From Amoeboaphelidium occidentale (lineage: Eukaryota; Aphelidiomycota; Aphelidea), in assembly GCA_023515795.1 (NCBI GenBank), contig JALGPX010000030.1:27148-91147 (forward strand): a stretch of 64,000 nucleotides of DNA, in the 5' to 3' direction. Both the position numbers and the translations under genes were made by a program. Below are positions 1 through 10,121 of this stretch, piece after piece; positions within the stretch are counted from its first letter, which is position 1, and each line of letters begins with the position of its first letter. Below the pieces are notes generated by a model, which was not told where the DNA came from, ran no database searches, and worked only from the letters and a program-made list of their open reading frames with translations.

Positions 1-465
1 CAATGAAGGTACTGTCAGAGGTTTAATATTGCTAATTATGTAGTTGACACACACGATTTGCTTGAAACAATGATCAATGGACAAGCGTATCCGTTGCAAC
101 AATTCTTTGCTGATCATGCAGAGAGATTTGTGAACTACAATCCTGCGGTGCCTCCACTTTATGGACCACCTGAAGGTATTGGCGAAGTATCTTCAGCAGT
201 GACAGCACCGTCAGCAACAATTCAGCCTGAACCATTTGAGATTGTTCCACCTGCTGAAAAGCCGATTCAAATGCAGCAAGTTGGTGAAAAGGTTGATTAC
301 GAGCAAAAATACAACGCGCTTGTTTCAGTTGTATGCAAATGTATTGATGAGAAGAAGGAGTTGATCAGCCATTTGCGCGACATGGTTACTATCGAGGGGA
401 AAAGATTGTCTGACTTGGTAGAGGAGCATAAGTCTGTAGCATGCGGTGCTGAACACACTTCATGA
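1..465 (+). CDS. 3' end of an unrecognised protein (5' truncated)
   Basis: The reading frame is open from about position 7 to a TGA at 463-465 and runs off the left edge. The first in-frame ATG (70) is clearly internal, and a possible splice acceptor (CAG, 16-18) suggests the visible part is a last exon. The predicted tail has a proline- and alanine-rich linker in the middle and a helical, charged C-terminus that could form a short coiled coil. No domain is recognised. The next gene on the same strand starts 68 bp downstream. Function unknown; it may be longer and identifiable once upstream sequence is available. Confidence 0.55.
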
Positions 466-533
466 GGCAATAGAGAGGCGATACAATAGAATTTTTGAAT
501 TTTGAAATTTTCACGAACACGACAGCGTGATAC

Positions 534-1817
534 ATGAGCAACAAAGTCGAGGAATCCATAGAATCTTTCTTGGATGAAATGGCGAGAATGACGTGTTCAG
601 ACTCACCTTTACTCACATCACAGCCAAAGACTTTTAAAAGTTTTGCGGCGAGTCCCGAAAGCAGCTCATCAGGCCTATTCAGAACGTATACAAGCGATGA
701 TACAAAAATCAGCGATATGACTGCGACAGCTCGTGATATTTCTTGCACAGACCAGTTAGCCCCTAATTTCGAGGAATCGGAGATGAACAGACGGATGGCT
801 GTGCTATCAGAGAAGGCAGAATTGATGTTGATGGTCGCGGAATTGATGGAGACTGCTGCTTATTGGAAGATTAAAGCTGTTACTCTCGAAAAGGACAAAA
901 AGAAGTCAGTAGAAGCTCCGCGTGATAATCTGCGCACGTTCAACAAGGCAATCGCAAGCATTCATGGACATCGCGATAGAAGTTCAACTTCCATAATGGG
1001 CCCAAAGAAATCGAATATTCAAGCTGAGCAGATTAATGACATCTCTAATGAAGATAAACAGAAAAAGAGGAGGAGAAGGGCAACGTTTAGTACCAAAAGG
1101 AAAGAACACGAGAACGAAAACACCGATTTGATTAAGTCAGTTGGATCTCTTCTTAAACAACTCAACGAATATGAAAGAAACCTGTCTAAAGCTCAGGGAC
1201 AAATGGTTTCAATTAAGAAAGATCGGGAAGATCAATTAAAGAAGGTTAGTACCATTCTTGAGCACGTTGAGAATTTGGCTGTGAAGCTGAAAAACAAGGC
1301 TGATACTCAACAAGTGACTGTAACTGATTTACGAACAGAACGGATTCCATTGCTTCGATTCTATTCAGAGATATCTCAAGAAATTAACGGAATCAAACAA
1401 GACGCCGTTAAATTGTCTCAGTTTTGCGAGGAACAAAAGCACGAGCTCAATTCAAACTCACGCACTGAACTTAAGTTAGATGCAATCGCACCAGAAGAGA
1501 CCGAGACAACTTCCGGTATTAATAACATTTCAAAAATGAGTCCATTAACAAGAAATTCTTTACTGTCAGAAATCCGCAAGTTTGGTGGCAAACTTCGAAA
1601 GTCTCCAGAAAAATTAGACTCAGGGAACTCATCGTTCGATTCTACGTGCTCAAATATTTATCCATCCATCAAGAAAGCTCGGGATATTAGAGAAACACTC
1701 AAAGAAGCCCTGGAAAGGCAGAGAGAATCCATGTTTTTAGACGATCACCGTGACGAGTATTTATCGAGCACAGAGGATGAATTGGACGAATGGAACTCCT
1801 CATTGCGCGGCCGGTGA
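534..1817 (+). CDS. Coiled-coil protein of unknown function, 427 aa
   Basis: This is an intronless frame with an ATG at 534 and TGA at 1815-1817. The product is hydrophilic. The N-terminal 70 residues are Ser/Thr-rich, a very basic patch (residues about 176-190, KKRRRR core) looks like a nuclear localisation signal, and residues about 195-310 form a heptad-like coiled coil. The C-terminus is acidic and Ser-rich. There is no signal peptide, transmembrane segment or recognised catalytic motif. Basic patch plus coiled coil suggests a nuclear or cytoskeletal structural protein, but that is inference. The secreted glucosidase gene starts 97 bp downstream on the same strand. Confidence 0.75.
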   Translation: MSNKVEESIESFLDEMARMTCSDSPLLTSQPKTFKSFAASPESSSSGLFRTYTSDDTKISDMTATARDISCTDQLAPNFEESEMNRRMAVLSEKAELMLMVAELMETAAYWKIKAVTLEKDKKKSVEAPRDNLRTFNKAIASIHGHRDRSSTSIMGPKKSNIQAEQINDISNEDKQKKRRRRATFSTKRKEHENENTDLIKSVGSLLKQLNEYERNLSKAQGQMVSIKKDREDQLKKVSTILEHVENLAVKLKNKADTQQVTVTDLRTERIPLLRFYSEISQEINGIKQDAVKLSQFCEEQKHELNSNSRTELKLDAIAPEETETTSGINNISKMSPLTRNSLLSEIRKFGGKLRKSPEKLDSGNSSFDSTCSNIYPSIKKARDIRETLKEALERQRESMFLDDHRDEYLSSTEDELDEWNSSLRGR

Positions 1818-1914
1818 TGTCTTTTATGAATTGTAATTAAAGAATAGAATGATTTATGTTGGCTCAAACCCCTAAAGTTCCTGCGCGAACTTGTCGAATC
1901 GCATTTTCTACGCA

Positions 1915-4849
1915 ATGAAGTGGCTGCTAACCTTCTCATTGTTCGTTGCTGCATCGCAATGCGTTGCGTTAGGGCAGCTTTCTTCTCTAGAGACCCCATT
2001 AAGTGGGAACTGCGCTGTGGAGAAGAGCGAAAGATCTGACTGCGGTTACATTGGGTACCTTCTAACTAATCGCTTTCTCACCATTTCAGGGTTACCAAGG
2101 AACAGTGCGAACAAAAAGGCTGCTGCTGGTCTCCAATTAACCAGGAAAGAGTTCCTTGGTGCTTTCATCAGAACGTTAACTCTTGTCAAGGTTTCCTTTT
2201 CAATGTGCGTGTGCTTAAATGTTAGGCTATAAGTTGCACGACTTGCAAGAAACTGCCTCAGGACTTAACGCTGTATTGGAACTCAAGACTGACTGTAAAA
2301 TATATTCACCTGACGTGAAGCTACTCAAGTTTGAATTGTGGTATGAGACTGACACAAGAATCCATTTCAAGATTAGCGATTTAGCTGGAACTAGTTACGA
2401 GATCCCTGAAGAGTTGTTTGTCCGCCCTAAATCTTCTTCTGGCACCTCCAAAGAAACGGCTACTTATGAGTTTGTTCTTCTTGAAGATCCTGTTGCTTTC
2501 AAAGTTATCAGAAAGGCTGATGGCGAAGTTTTGTTTGATTCTAGTCAGGCTGGCGGTGGTTCATTCATGAGCCCTTTGATTTTTGGCAGGCAGTACTTGG
2601 AAATTAGTACCAGAGTCCCTGTTGATGCAAACATTTACGGACTGGGTGAGGCTGTTCATGCTTTCCGCCGTGATCCTTTCGGCACAAGACAAACAATGTG
2701 GTCTCGTGACGCTCCTACCCCAAAAGATCAAAATGTTTACGGTGTTCATCCATTCTATTTGGAAATGAGAAAAGGAAAGGCTCATGGTGTTTTCTTGCTG
2801 AATAGCAACGGAATGGATGTCCTTATCAGACGTGGCAGTGTCACATGGAAAGTATTGGGCGGTGCGTTGGAATTTTATGTGTTTGTTGGTCCAACTCCTG
2901 CTGACGTTGTTCATCAGTACTACGAAGTAATTGGTCACCCTCACATGATTTCTTACTGGTCTCTTGGTTTCCAACATTGTCGCTATGGTTACAACAACGT
3001 TTGGGAAGTTAAGGAAGTTGTTAGAAGATACAGAGAAGCAAACATTCCTTTGGAAACAATGTGGACTGATATCGATTACATGGACAACATGAAGGATTTT
3101 ACATTGGACCCAAAGAATTTTCCATTGAACGAAATGAAGAGTCTTGTGAAAGATTTACAGTCCAGGACGCAAAAGTACATTTTGATTCTAGACCCTGCTA
3201 TTAAGGTTGAACAAAACTATGGGCCTTATGAGGATGGTGTTAAAGAAGGGATTTTCATCAAACAGGCGAACGGGAATGTTTTTACTGGTAAAGTTTGGCC
3301 TGGTGTTACAGCTTTCCCGGATTTCACTAACCCTAAAACTCAAAATTACTGGACCAAGTGGATTTCAATTTTCATGAAGGATCTTCCTGTTGATGGTTGG
3401 TGGATCGACATGAACGAACCAGCGTCCTTCTGCAATGGTCAGTGTGGCAATTTCGACGCTGAAACAGAAACTGATGAAGGCACTCAAAAGAAATTCACTA
3501 TTGATCAAAGTGCTGATAACGATGAATTCAACCCAAACAGCCCTGGTTATAAAATTAACAATGCTGGTTGGGAGGCTCCGCTGGATACTGCCACTGTATC
3601 TGCGGATGCCCTTCATTATAACAATACTCTGCACTATAACGTTCATAATTTGTATGGGCATAGTGAGGCGATTATGACAAGAAACAGTATCTTGAAGATC
3701 AACCCAGGTAAAAGACCTTTTGTTTTGTCTCGTTCCACATTTCCGTCTTCTGGTGTTTATGCTGGCCACTGGACAGGTGACAATTGGTCTAATTGGGAAC
3801 ACCTTTACCTCAGTATTCCAGCTATCTTGAACTTTCAACTGTTTGGTATTCCTTATGTCGGTGCTGATATTTGTGGATTTGTCGGAGATACTACTGAAGA
3901 ACTCTGTGGTCGTTGGATGCAATTGGGCGCATTCTACCCTTTTTCCAGAAATCACAATGGTAAGGGCCACAGGTCTCAAGAGCCTTATCTATGGCCTAGA
4001 GTTGCTGAAGCCTCTCGTAACGCTTTGAAAGTCCGTTACGAAATGCTCCCATACTTTTACACATTGTTTTACCAGTCTCACAATTTTGGTGCCACTGTTT
4101 TGAGGCCATTGTTCTTTGAATTCCCTGATGATACCGATACTTACATGTTGGATAGACAGTTCTTGATCGGTTCATCTGTTTTGATCACACCTTGCTTGAC
4201 CCAAGGAGCTGTTTCTGTAAACGGTTATTTCCCTAACGGTGTTTGGTATGACTGGTATACTCATCGTGCTTTGACAGAAAACAATCGTGGAAGCAAAGGT
4301 AATTTACAGCGAATTTAATAGCTTAATTTTCTTGTAGGCACCTGGATTGATGTATATGCTCCGTATGACCATATCCCTGTACATATTAGAGGAGGTTCTA
4401 TTATTCCAACTCAAGGCGCCAAGTTAACCGTTACGGAATCTCGTGAAACTCCATTTAAGTTGCTGGTGGCTTTGGACAACAAGAAGCCAGGAGGCAGTTC
4501 TCCTTCTACCGTTGCTTCCGGTGATTTGTTTTTGGATGATGGTATTAGTTGGCCTATGATGAAGTCTTCTTACATTCATTTTGAGTGCAACAAAGCATCA
4601 AAAAGCGAAATGGATACTGAATCGAAAGTCTACACTCTTGCTGCTTCTGGTTTCTTTGGTTACAAAGAGAGGAAGGACATTTTAGATGACATCGTTGTTT
4701 TGGGTTTGGAAACGAAGCCATATGTCCTTATTTTAAATAACGCTCATGTTCCAGCCTCAAAGTGGAGCTATGACGGTGTTATCGGTGAACTAACTATCAA
4801 ACAACTTGGAGTCGATTTGTCTGAAGAGTTTGAACTTACTTGGGAATAA
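1915..4849 (+). CDS. Secreted GH31 alpha-glucosidase with N-terminal trefoil domain
   Basis: The model is exons 1915-2054, 2090-2190, 2226-4298 and 4338-4849 (introns 35, 35 and 39 nt), giving 941 aa. The start is the ATG at 1915 because it opens a clear signal peptide (MKWLLTFSLFVAASQ); the frame upstream has no ATG. Splicing the two small introns rebuilds a trefoil (P-type) cysteine domain at about residues 38-85. The GH31 barrel follows, with the nucleophile Asp in WWIDMNEP (about D475) and the acid/base Asp in HWTGDNW (about D599). Trefoil plus GH31 is the layout of animal lysosomal and intestinal alpha-glucosidases. It probably hydrolyses terminal alpha-1,4-glucose residues outside the cell or in a vacuole. 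Confidence 0.93.
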
Positions 4850-5036
4850 GACTTCAAAATGTAATAAATTTGGTGGAAATGATTGCCTCCTTTCGCAAGA
4901 GGACTTGTAGCTTCGTAAAACTCATCGATCATCCGGGTAAAGAATCGTTCGATTAATTCCGACTACACCGAATTCGGAGGCATCGAGGATAAGACTGAGA
5001 AGCATTATTCGAATATCATTCTTTCAAATCATTAGA

Positions 5037-6344
5037 ATGCACAAAAGCTGGCTATTACTTCTTGGTTCAACTCTCGGTTTTCCGATGGATGGAAATAATG
5101 TCAAGATTGCGCAGATTTCTCCAGAAGTTCCAACATTCCAGCCAAACACTGCAACCACTTTGGAAACATCCATCCCTGTCACTGTTCCTGTTACAACATC
5201 AATTGCTCCTGCTGTGATTGTTACCAGTACTACATTACCTCCCACAACTGTCGTCACAACAACTGCTCCAGTTACTACAACAGCAACAATTCCTTCAACT
5301 CCAGTGGAAACTACAACAGCCCCTCCGACAACTACTGCTTCTACGACTACTCCTTCTACTGCAACAACGCCAATAACTACCGCTCCTACGACAACTCCTC
5401 TTGAAACGACAACACTAACACCAAGGACTGTTGTTACTCCTACAACAACAAGCGCAACTCCTGTTAGCTCAGCAACAGTAACTTCAGCTACCACAACAGA
5501 AACAGCTACAGCAACGTTGACTGTCACCCCAACCACAACTTCCACAGCTCAGCTAACAACTTCAACAATCGCAACAACTACTGTTACTTCTGCTTTGCCG
5601 ACAACAACTCCTGTATCAAACATCACTACGAACCTAACGACAGCTGTTACTCCTACAACAACAGCGATTTTAACAACCACAGCAGTTTCCAACATAACAA
5701 CTACAGCACCTCCTCCGACAACAACTACTCCTTTATCCAACATAACAACAAATGTCACAACCCCAACACCAACTACTACGCCTGTATCAAATATCACAGC
5801 AAATATCACTACCACAGTACCGACAACATTTGCTACTACAACTACCGCCAGCGTCACTCTGAATTTGACTTCAACAATCCCAGTTACTACTGCAACTTCT
5901 CCAATTACAACAGCCACAACAACGGTTACAACTCTAACAACTACAGAGGTCATAAGTACAACGATTCCTACTGAAACATTTATCCCTGGAATCGGGACTA
6001 CTACTATTACACAGGAGACTGTATTGTCTACAGTTGTTAGAACCGAAGTCACGCCGATCGCAGGAACAACTACCACAACAACCACCACAACGAAATCTGT
6101 ACCGCGCACATCATTTGTCGTTACAAGAACAACCACTGCTACTTCTCCTGTTGAAACATTCATCCCTGGAATCGGTACCAGGACCATTTCAGTAGAGACG
6201 GCAATTCCAATTCAAGTTACAAAAGCATTGCCATCAGAGGAAACCACACTAACAATCATCAAGACTAAGATCAAAAAGTTCATTCCGCCAAAGACCAAGT
6301 ATTACGGAATGAAAGACTATTACGACGACTACTCCTACTACTAA
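5037..6344 (+). CDS. Thr-rich mucin-like secreted protein, 435 aa
   Basis: The ATG at 5037 opens a short hydrophobic leader (MHKSWLLLLGSTLGFP), followed by about 350 residues dominated by Thr, Pro, Ala and Val. SNITTN-type N-glycosylation sequons recur at a loose spacing, and a nonapeptide ETFIPGIGT occurs twice (about 5972 and 6152). The C-terminal 35 residues are different: basic, then rich in Tyr and Asp. No GPI signal or transmembrane segment is visible, so it is probably a heavily O-glycosylated secreted or wall-associated mucin. Large open frames on the opposite strand here only reflect the Thr-codon bias. The gene is intronless and mS/uS19m starts 53 bp downstream. Confidence 0.8.
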   Translation: MHKSWLLLLGSTLGFPMDGNNVKIAQISPEVPTFQPNTATTLETSIPVTVPVTTSIAPAVIVTSTTLPPTTVVTTTAPVTTTATIPSTPVETTTAPPTTTASTTTPSTATTPITTAPTTTPLETTTLTPRTVVTPTTTSATPVSSATVTSATTTETATATLTVTPTTTSTAQLTTSTIATTTVTSALPTTTPVSNITTNLTTAVTPTTTAILTTTAVSNITTTAPPPTTTTPLSNITTNVTTPTPTTTPVSNITANITTTVPTTFATTTTASVTLNLTSTIPVTTATSPITTATTTVTTLTTTEVISTTIPTETFIPGIGTTTITQETVLSTVVRTEVTPIAGTTTTTTTTTKSVPRTSFVVTRTTTATSPVETFIPGIGTRTISVETAIPIQVTKALPSEETTLTIIKTKIKKFIPPKTKYYGMKDYYDDYSYY

Positions 6345-6397
6345 CAATGCGATTCTCTGGTAATGAATAGAAATTTTTCTTCAAATTGATTGCAAGT

Positions 6398-6730
6398 ATG
6401 GTTCTTCGAGGAAGACGCGCTGTGTGGAAAGGACCATTCTTTAAACCTTTTAAATTGGCCGTTCCTGGACAGACACCACTGAATACCACAACTATCACGA
6501 CACCAGCATCATCCAAGTCGAAAGCTAAAATCGTTGATCCAAACCAGATACGAACGCACGTACGAAATTGCACCATTTTGCCAACGTTCATTGGGCAAAC
6601 ATTCCACGTGCATAATGGAAAAGACTACATTGCAGTTAAAGTTACTGAGGAAATGGTTGGCCATCGATTAGGAGAATTCGCGCCGACAAAGAAACCGGCA
6701 ATCTATGCTGGTGACCAAGGAAAGAAATAA
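6398..6730 (+). CDS. Mitochondrial small-subunit ribosomal protein uS19m
   Basis: The 110-aa product carries the S19 family signature: [11 protein letters not shown] near the N-terminus, [12 protein letters not shown], then [23 protein letters not shown] and a PTKKP tail. The start is the ATG at 6398; the frame further upstream begins only with TTG. A basic N-terminus that leads straight into the conserved fold is typical of fungal mitochondrial S19. The protein binds the head of the mitoribosomal small subunit. Its stop overlaps an AATAAA hexamer (6726-6731), and it converges on LIPA with only 7 bp between the two stop codons. Confidence 0.93.
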   Translation: MVLRGRRAVWKGPFFKPFKLAVPGQTPLNTTTITTPASSKSKAKIVDPNQIRTHVRNCTILPTFIGQTFHVHNGKDYIAVKVTEEMVGHRLGEFAPTKKPAIYAGDQGKK

Positions 6731-6737
6731 ACTTCAT

Positions 6738-8024
6738 TTATTGATTATTCTGTCTGCTCCTGAGTACATTCGTTAGGAAATACTCTCCAGCCTTGTATGA
6801 TGATCTAACTAGCGGTCCAGATGCAACATACAAGAAACCTAACTTCTTGGAAACGTCTGCCCAATAATCAAATTTCTCCGGCGTCACATATTCAGTGACT
6901 TTCATATGCTTCTTTGTTGGACGCATATATTGGCCGAAAGTAACAACATCGACTCCATGTTCGCGTAAATCAACAAGGGCTTGTTTTACTTCTGCATCTG
7001 TCTCACCAACACCCAACATAATACTTGACTTTGTTATAAGTGATGGCTTGCATAGTTTTGCTTGCTTTAAAACAAATAATGACTGAGTGTACGATGCGCG
7101 CCTATCTCGCACGAATGGAGTTAAATCCTTGACTGTTTCAATATTGTGCGCATAGACATCCAACCCGCTGGTAGCAACCGTGCGAATACAATCAACGTCG
7201 CCTTGAAAATCCCCTGTAAGACACTCCACGAGAATACCTGGAGCTTTCTGTTTCAAAAGCTTGACAGTTTCAGCGAAATGAGCTGCGCCACCGTCCTTAA
7301 GGTCTACAGTCGTTAAAACCTATCATAATAAACACACCGCTTACCATCTCTATCTACGGAAGTAAGAACCACATAATCCAAACCCCATCGTGAAATTGCG
7401 TCAGCCGTATTTTCTGGTTCATTCGGATCCAAAGGTTTGGGTGCCCTGTTGGTCTTTACTGAGCAAAATCTACAGCCTCGAGTGCATTCATCGCCCATCA
7501 ACATAATGGTGGCTGTAGCTGTTCCACTTTCTGAACCGCCCCAGCATTCTCCGATATTGGGGCATTTAGCTTCTTCACAAACTCTAAAAGATTAATTAGC
7601 AATTTGATATATCATTTAGTCATACGTGTGTAGTTTTAATTCGCGCAGAGTGTCTTTAAGTTTATGGTAATTATGGCCTACTGGTATCTTCGTCTTTAGC
7701 CATTCAGGGAGTTTCTTGTGTTGCTTCGTCGACCTCTTAGGCGACACTTNNNNNNNNNNNNNNNNNNNNGTCATACGTGTGTAGTTTTAATTCGCGCAGA
7801 GTGTCTTTAAGTTTATGGTAATTCTGGCCTACTGGTATCTTCGTCTTTAGCCATTCAGGGAGTTTCTTGTGTTGCTTCGTCGACCTCTTAGGCGACACTT
7901 GTTCCACTTCCTCCTCCACGGACCCTTCGATAAAGTCCGAAAAGCTGGGCCCAGTTTTAATTGCGCTTTTGAATTTGTCTACTTTGCTTGTGAACAAACG
8001 GAAAGTTCTTATGGATCGAATCAT
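6738..8024 (-). CDS. LIPA: Lipoyl synthase, mitochondrial (radical SAM)
   Basis: On the minus strand the exons are 8024-7777, 7583-7345 and 7303-6738 (introns about 42 and 41 nt; the first is interrupted by a gap), giving 350 aa. Both iron-sulfur motifs are present: [12 protein letters not shown] (C85, C90, C96; auxiliary cluster) and CTRGCRFC (C116, C120, C123; radical SAM cluster). Family blocks ECLTGDF and MLGVGET follow. The enzyme inserts sulfur into octanoyl groups on lipoyl domains and works with the mitochondrial ACP encoded at 31435. Exon 1 is partly duplicated around the 20-N gap. The copy next to the start codon has the family-typical VGQNY, while the other copy encodes His in place of Gln. 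Confidence 0.93.
7619..7900. repeat. Assembly gap (20 N) flanked by a duplicated 131-bp piece of LIPA exon 1
   Basis: Positions 7619-7749 and 7770-7900 are the same 131 bp with one mismatch (7673 A versus 7824 C), separated by N at 7750-7769. The repeat covers the 3' part of LIPA exon 1 and the first 7 nt of its intron. A true tandem copy would put a second, 5'-truncated exon 1 in the gene, whereas removing one copy restores a perfect gene. The simplest reading is that two overlapping contig ends were scaffolded without being merged. Confidence 0.85.
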
Positions 8025-8049
8025 GTCTGGAAAACGATAGCACTACAGA
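8025..8049. promoter_or_regulatory. 25-bp divergent spacer between LIPA and the LRRC57-like gene
   Basis: Only 25 bp separate the two opposed start codons. Any promoter must be bidirectional or must overlap the coding regions, and both 5' UTRs must be very short or overlap. No TATA box is visible. Confidence 0.45.
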
Positions 8050-8814
8050 ATGGGGAATCAGCTTTCAGAAGCACAGAGAATAGAGAGGGCCCATAAAACG
8101 GGAATTCTATCACTATCGCAGTGCTCTTTACGCAAACTACCACAGAAGCTGATGAATGAATTATCAGAGAATCCTTCGACATTAGCACCTCTGATCAAAT
8201 CTCTGGATCTATCAAGGAACAATTTTACCCAAATACCTGAGGAATTGGGAAGGCTTAGTTCTGTCAAGATCATTATACTTAGTAACAACAAGATCACTCT
8301 ATTTGAGACATCTCAAGGTGATGAGTTCTTCAAAAGTTGGCAAAAGCTAGAGGTGTTGGATCTTGGCCATAATCAACTCAAATGCATCCCATCAACTCCA
8401 AGCTGGTCGTATCTTAAGAATCTTAAGAAGCTGATACTCTCATCTAACAAGTTGGCCGCTGTTCCTATTGAAGTCGGCTTGCTCAAGAATCTGATTGAGA
8501 TTGATTTGAGCCACAACGAAATTGAAGAGATACCTCTAACAATTTGCGCTCTTCCGGATCTTGAGCTTCTCGATGTTTCATTTAATAACATAAGTGTGGT
8601 TCCTATGGAGATTTCCAATTTGGATAAAATGATAATTCTTCGGCTTGGTCACAACCAGATCAGAACTTTACCCTCTGAGATTTTCACAAAGAATGATATC
8701 AAGATCATTGATTACGAAGGAAATATCATACAGCATGATAAAGTTCGAGAAATTCCAGGCTATGAGGATTACGAGAGGCGCAGGAAGGGAAGGATGGATC
8801 AGTTGCTAAAGTAG
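8050..8814 (+). CDS. LRRC57-like leucine-rich repeat protein, predicted N-myristoylated
   Basis: The 254-aa product starts MGNQLSEA, a good N-myristoylation context. It has about seven leucine-rich repeats of the plant/SDS22-like LxxLxLxxNxIxxLP type (for example LDLSRNNFTQIP and LRLGHNQIRTLP). It ends with the GYEDYERRRKGRMDQL tail that matches the end of animal LRRC57 in pattern (GYDKYMERFTATKKK). Length (human about 239 aa) and layout support orthology. The protein is presumably a membrane-associated adaptor, and its molecular role is poorly known. The gene is intronless. Confidence 0.85.
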   Translation: MGNQLSEAQRIERAHKTGILSLSQCSLRKLPQKLMNELSENPSTLAPLIKSLDLSRNNFTQIPEELGRLSSVKIIILSNNKITLFETSQGDEFFKSWQKLEVLDLGHNQLKCIPSTPSWSYLKNLKKLILSSNKLAAVPIEVGLLKNLIEIDLSHNEIEEIPLTICALPDLELLDVSFNNISVVPMEISNLDKMIILRLGHNQIRTLPSEIFTKNDIKIIDYEGNIIQHDKVREIPGYEDYERRRKGRMDQLLK

Positions 8815-8882
8815 CAATGTGGCATTGATCTATCTATTCATTCATTCATTGATAATGTGCATTAGTGGTGCACGAGATTAAA

Positions 8883-10121
8883 TTAATATTCATCGACTTC
8901 CATGTTTAATACGGAGTCCACAGACTGACCTGAATCTCCCATTTGCTCATCCGGCTTCTCAACAACTTTCAAATCCTTATCATTAACTGCATCTTTATCG
9001 TGCATATTAGATACAGAGCATTCTTCACCAGTGCATTCAATAATATCAATAATTTTGGCTGTGACAGTGAATATGTACTCCGGATTATGGAACTTGGCCA
9101 ACTTCAAAGTTTCCACAACAATTGTCGACACATGTACAAAAACTTTAATATGGTTCACAGGCATGCCGTCAGTAAAAGCTGCTATAGAATTACTCAAGTC
9201 CTCGGCAACCTGGAATATTTTTCCTTCTGGAGAACGAAAATGACCACGAGAAACATCGTCAATTGTTGAGAGAGCCACGGAAACTTTCTCGGCATTTCCA
9301 AGATGGGGATCTGCGCTAAAATCATTGAGATTAAATGGGGCAGGAACTCCTCCGAACAGGCTTCTCAGCTTGGATTTCTTCATGAAGATCCTAATTCTTC
9401 TTTCATCGATAAGGGTCTTGAGTTTGGAATACACATCAGCAGTTTTCTTTATAATCAGAAGAGGAAGTATAACAGTCTCCACTTGATCCATAAAGTTGAT
9501 ATTTAAAGATGCATGAGATAAGGACGTGACAGCGTGTGCGACTGCTGCTTCGTGTGGTAATGTTTTAAAGAACATCAGCGCATATATCAGGTCTTTGACA
9601 TTCTGCAGCATTGGCTTCCAATCTTCAATATCGTTCAAACCGTTCTTGAGGAAATATCTTGTGGATAATTTCTCCAAGTGTTTGAAGTTACAACTGCCAC
9701 GCTTACATTTTACAGCAAACTCTTTGAATAGCCCCGTCACAGCAATAGAATTTTCTCCCTGAATAGCAGGGCCCAAACTTGTCACATCATAGTCCGTGTA
9801 AGCTTGATCCTCTGATTCTTCTTCTGTAGGAAAATCCTCCAAGGTGTTCCAATTGGAAACGCGACCAGCAAAATACGTATGATCTTGATCGCCGGTGAGT
9901 GCGGAATAAGGACTACCACCGCGTATATCAATACCTCGCGCTTTACCTTGGTAGGCGGGCCTTTTCGGGATCATTATTGGGCATGATGGAGAAGTTCCAC
10001 AAGGAGTCTGACTCGAAGTCCCGGCAAGATTCTGGTTTGAGCCAATTTTTCTCATGGAACTAACACCAGGCCACCAAACAGCACTGGCGAATAGGATAAT
10101 GTGTAAGAGACATGCGCTCAT
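8883..10121 (-). CDS. Secreted protein of unknown function, 412 aa
   Basis: I start at the ATG at 10121 because it opens a signal peptide (MSACLLHIILFASAVWWPG). The frame further upstream has no ATG. The mature protein has a proline-rich stretch, an acidic linker, then a mainly helical region of about 250 residues with few cysteines (a CKRGSC pair and a CTGEEC pair) and an acidic tail. No transmembrane segment or known domain is visible. With no recognisable homologue and a signal peptide it is a candidate lineage-specific secreted factor, and an effector role would be speculation. It lies downstream of STT3 on the same strand. Confidence 0.75.
   Translation of the reverse strand: MSACLLHIILFASAVWWPGVSSMRKIGSNQNLAGTSSQTPCGTSPSCPIMIPKRPAYQGKARGIDIRGGSPYSALTGDQDHTYFAGRVSNWNTLEDFPTEEESEDQAYTDYDVTSLGPAIQGENSIAVTGLFKEFAVKCKRGSCNFKHLEKLSTRYFLKNGLNDIEDWKPMLQNVKDLIYALMFFKTLPHEAAVAHAVTSLSHASLNINFMDQVETVILPLLIIKKTADVYSKLKTLIDERRIRIFMKKSKLRSLFGGVPAPFNLNDFSADPHLGNAEKVSVALSTIDDVSRGHFRSPEGKIFQVAEDLSNSIAAFTDGMPVNHIKVFVHVSTIVVETLKLAKFHNPEYIFTVTAKIIDIIECTGEECSVSNMHDKDAVNDKDLKVVEKPDEQMGDSGQSVDSVLNMEVDEY

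Noticed and set aside
3365-3979. 204-codon minus-strand frame inside the GH31 gene
   Set aside because: It lies opposite highly conserved catalytic sequence, resembles no family and has no promoter space.
5024-6187. Two long Val-rich open frames on the minus strand opposite the mucin gene
   Set aside because: They are the mirror image of Thr codons (ACN read as NGT/Val). They have no start context or family features, and the plus-strand protein has a signal peptide.
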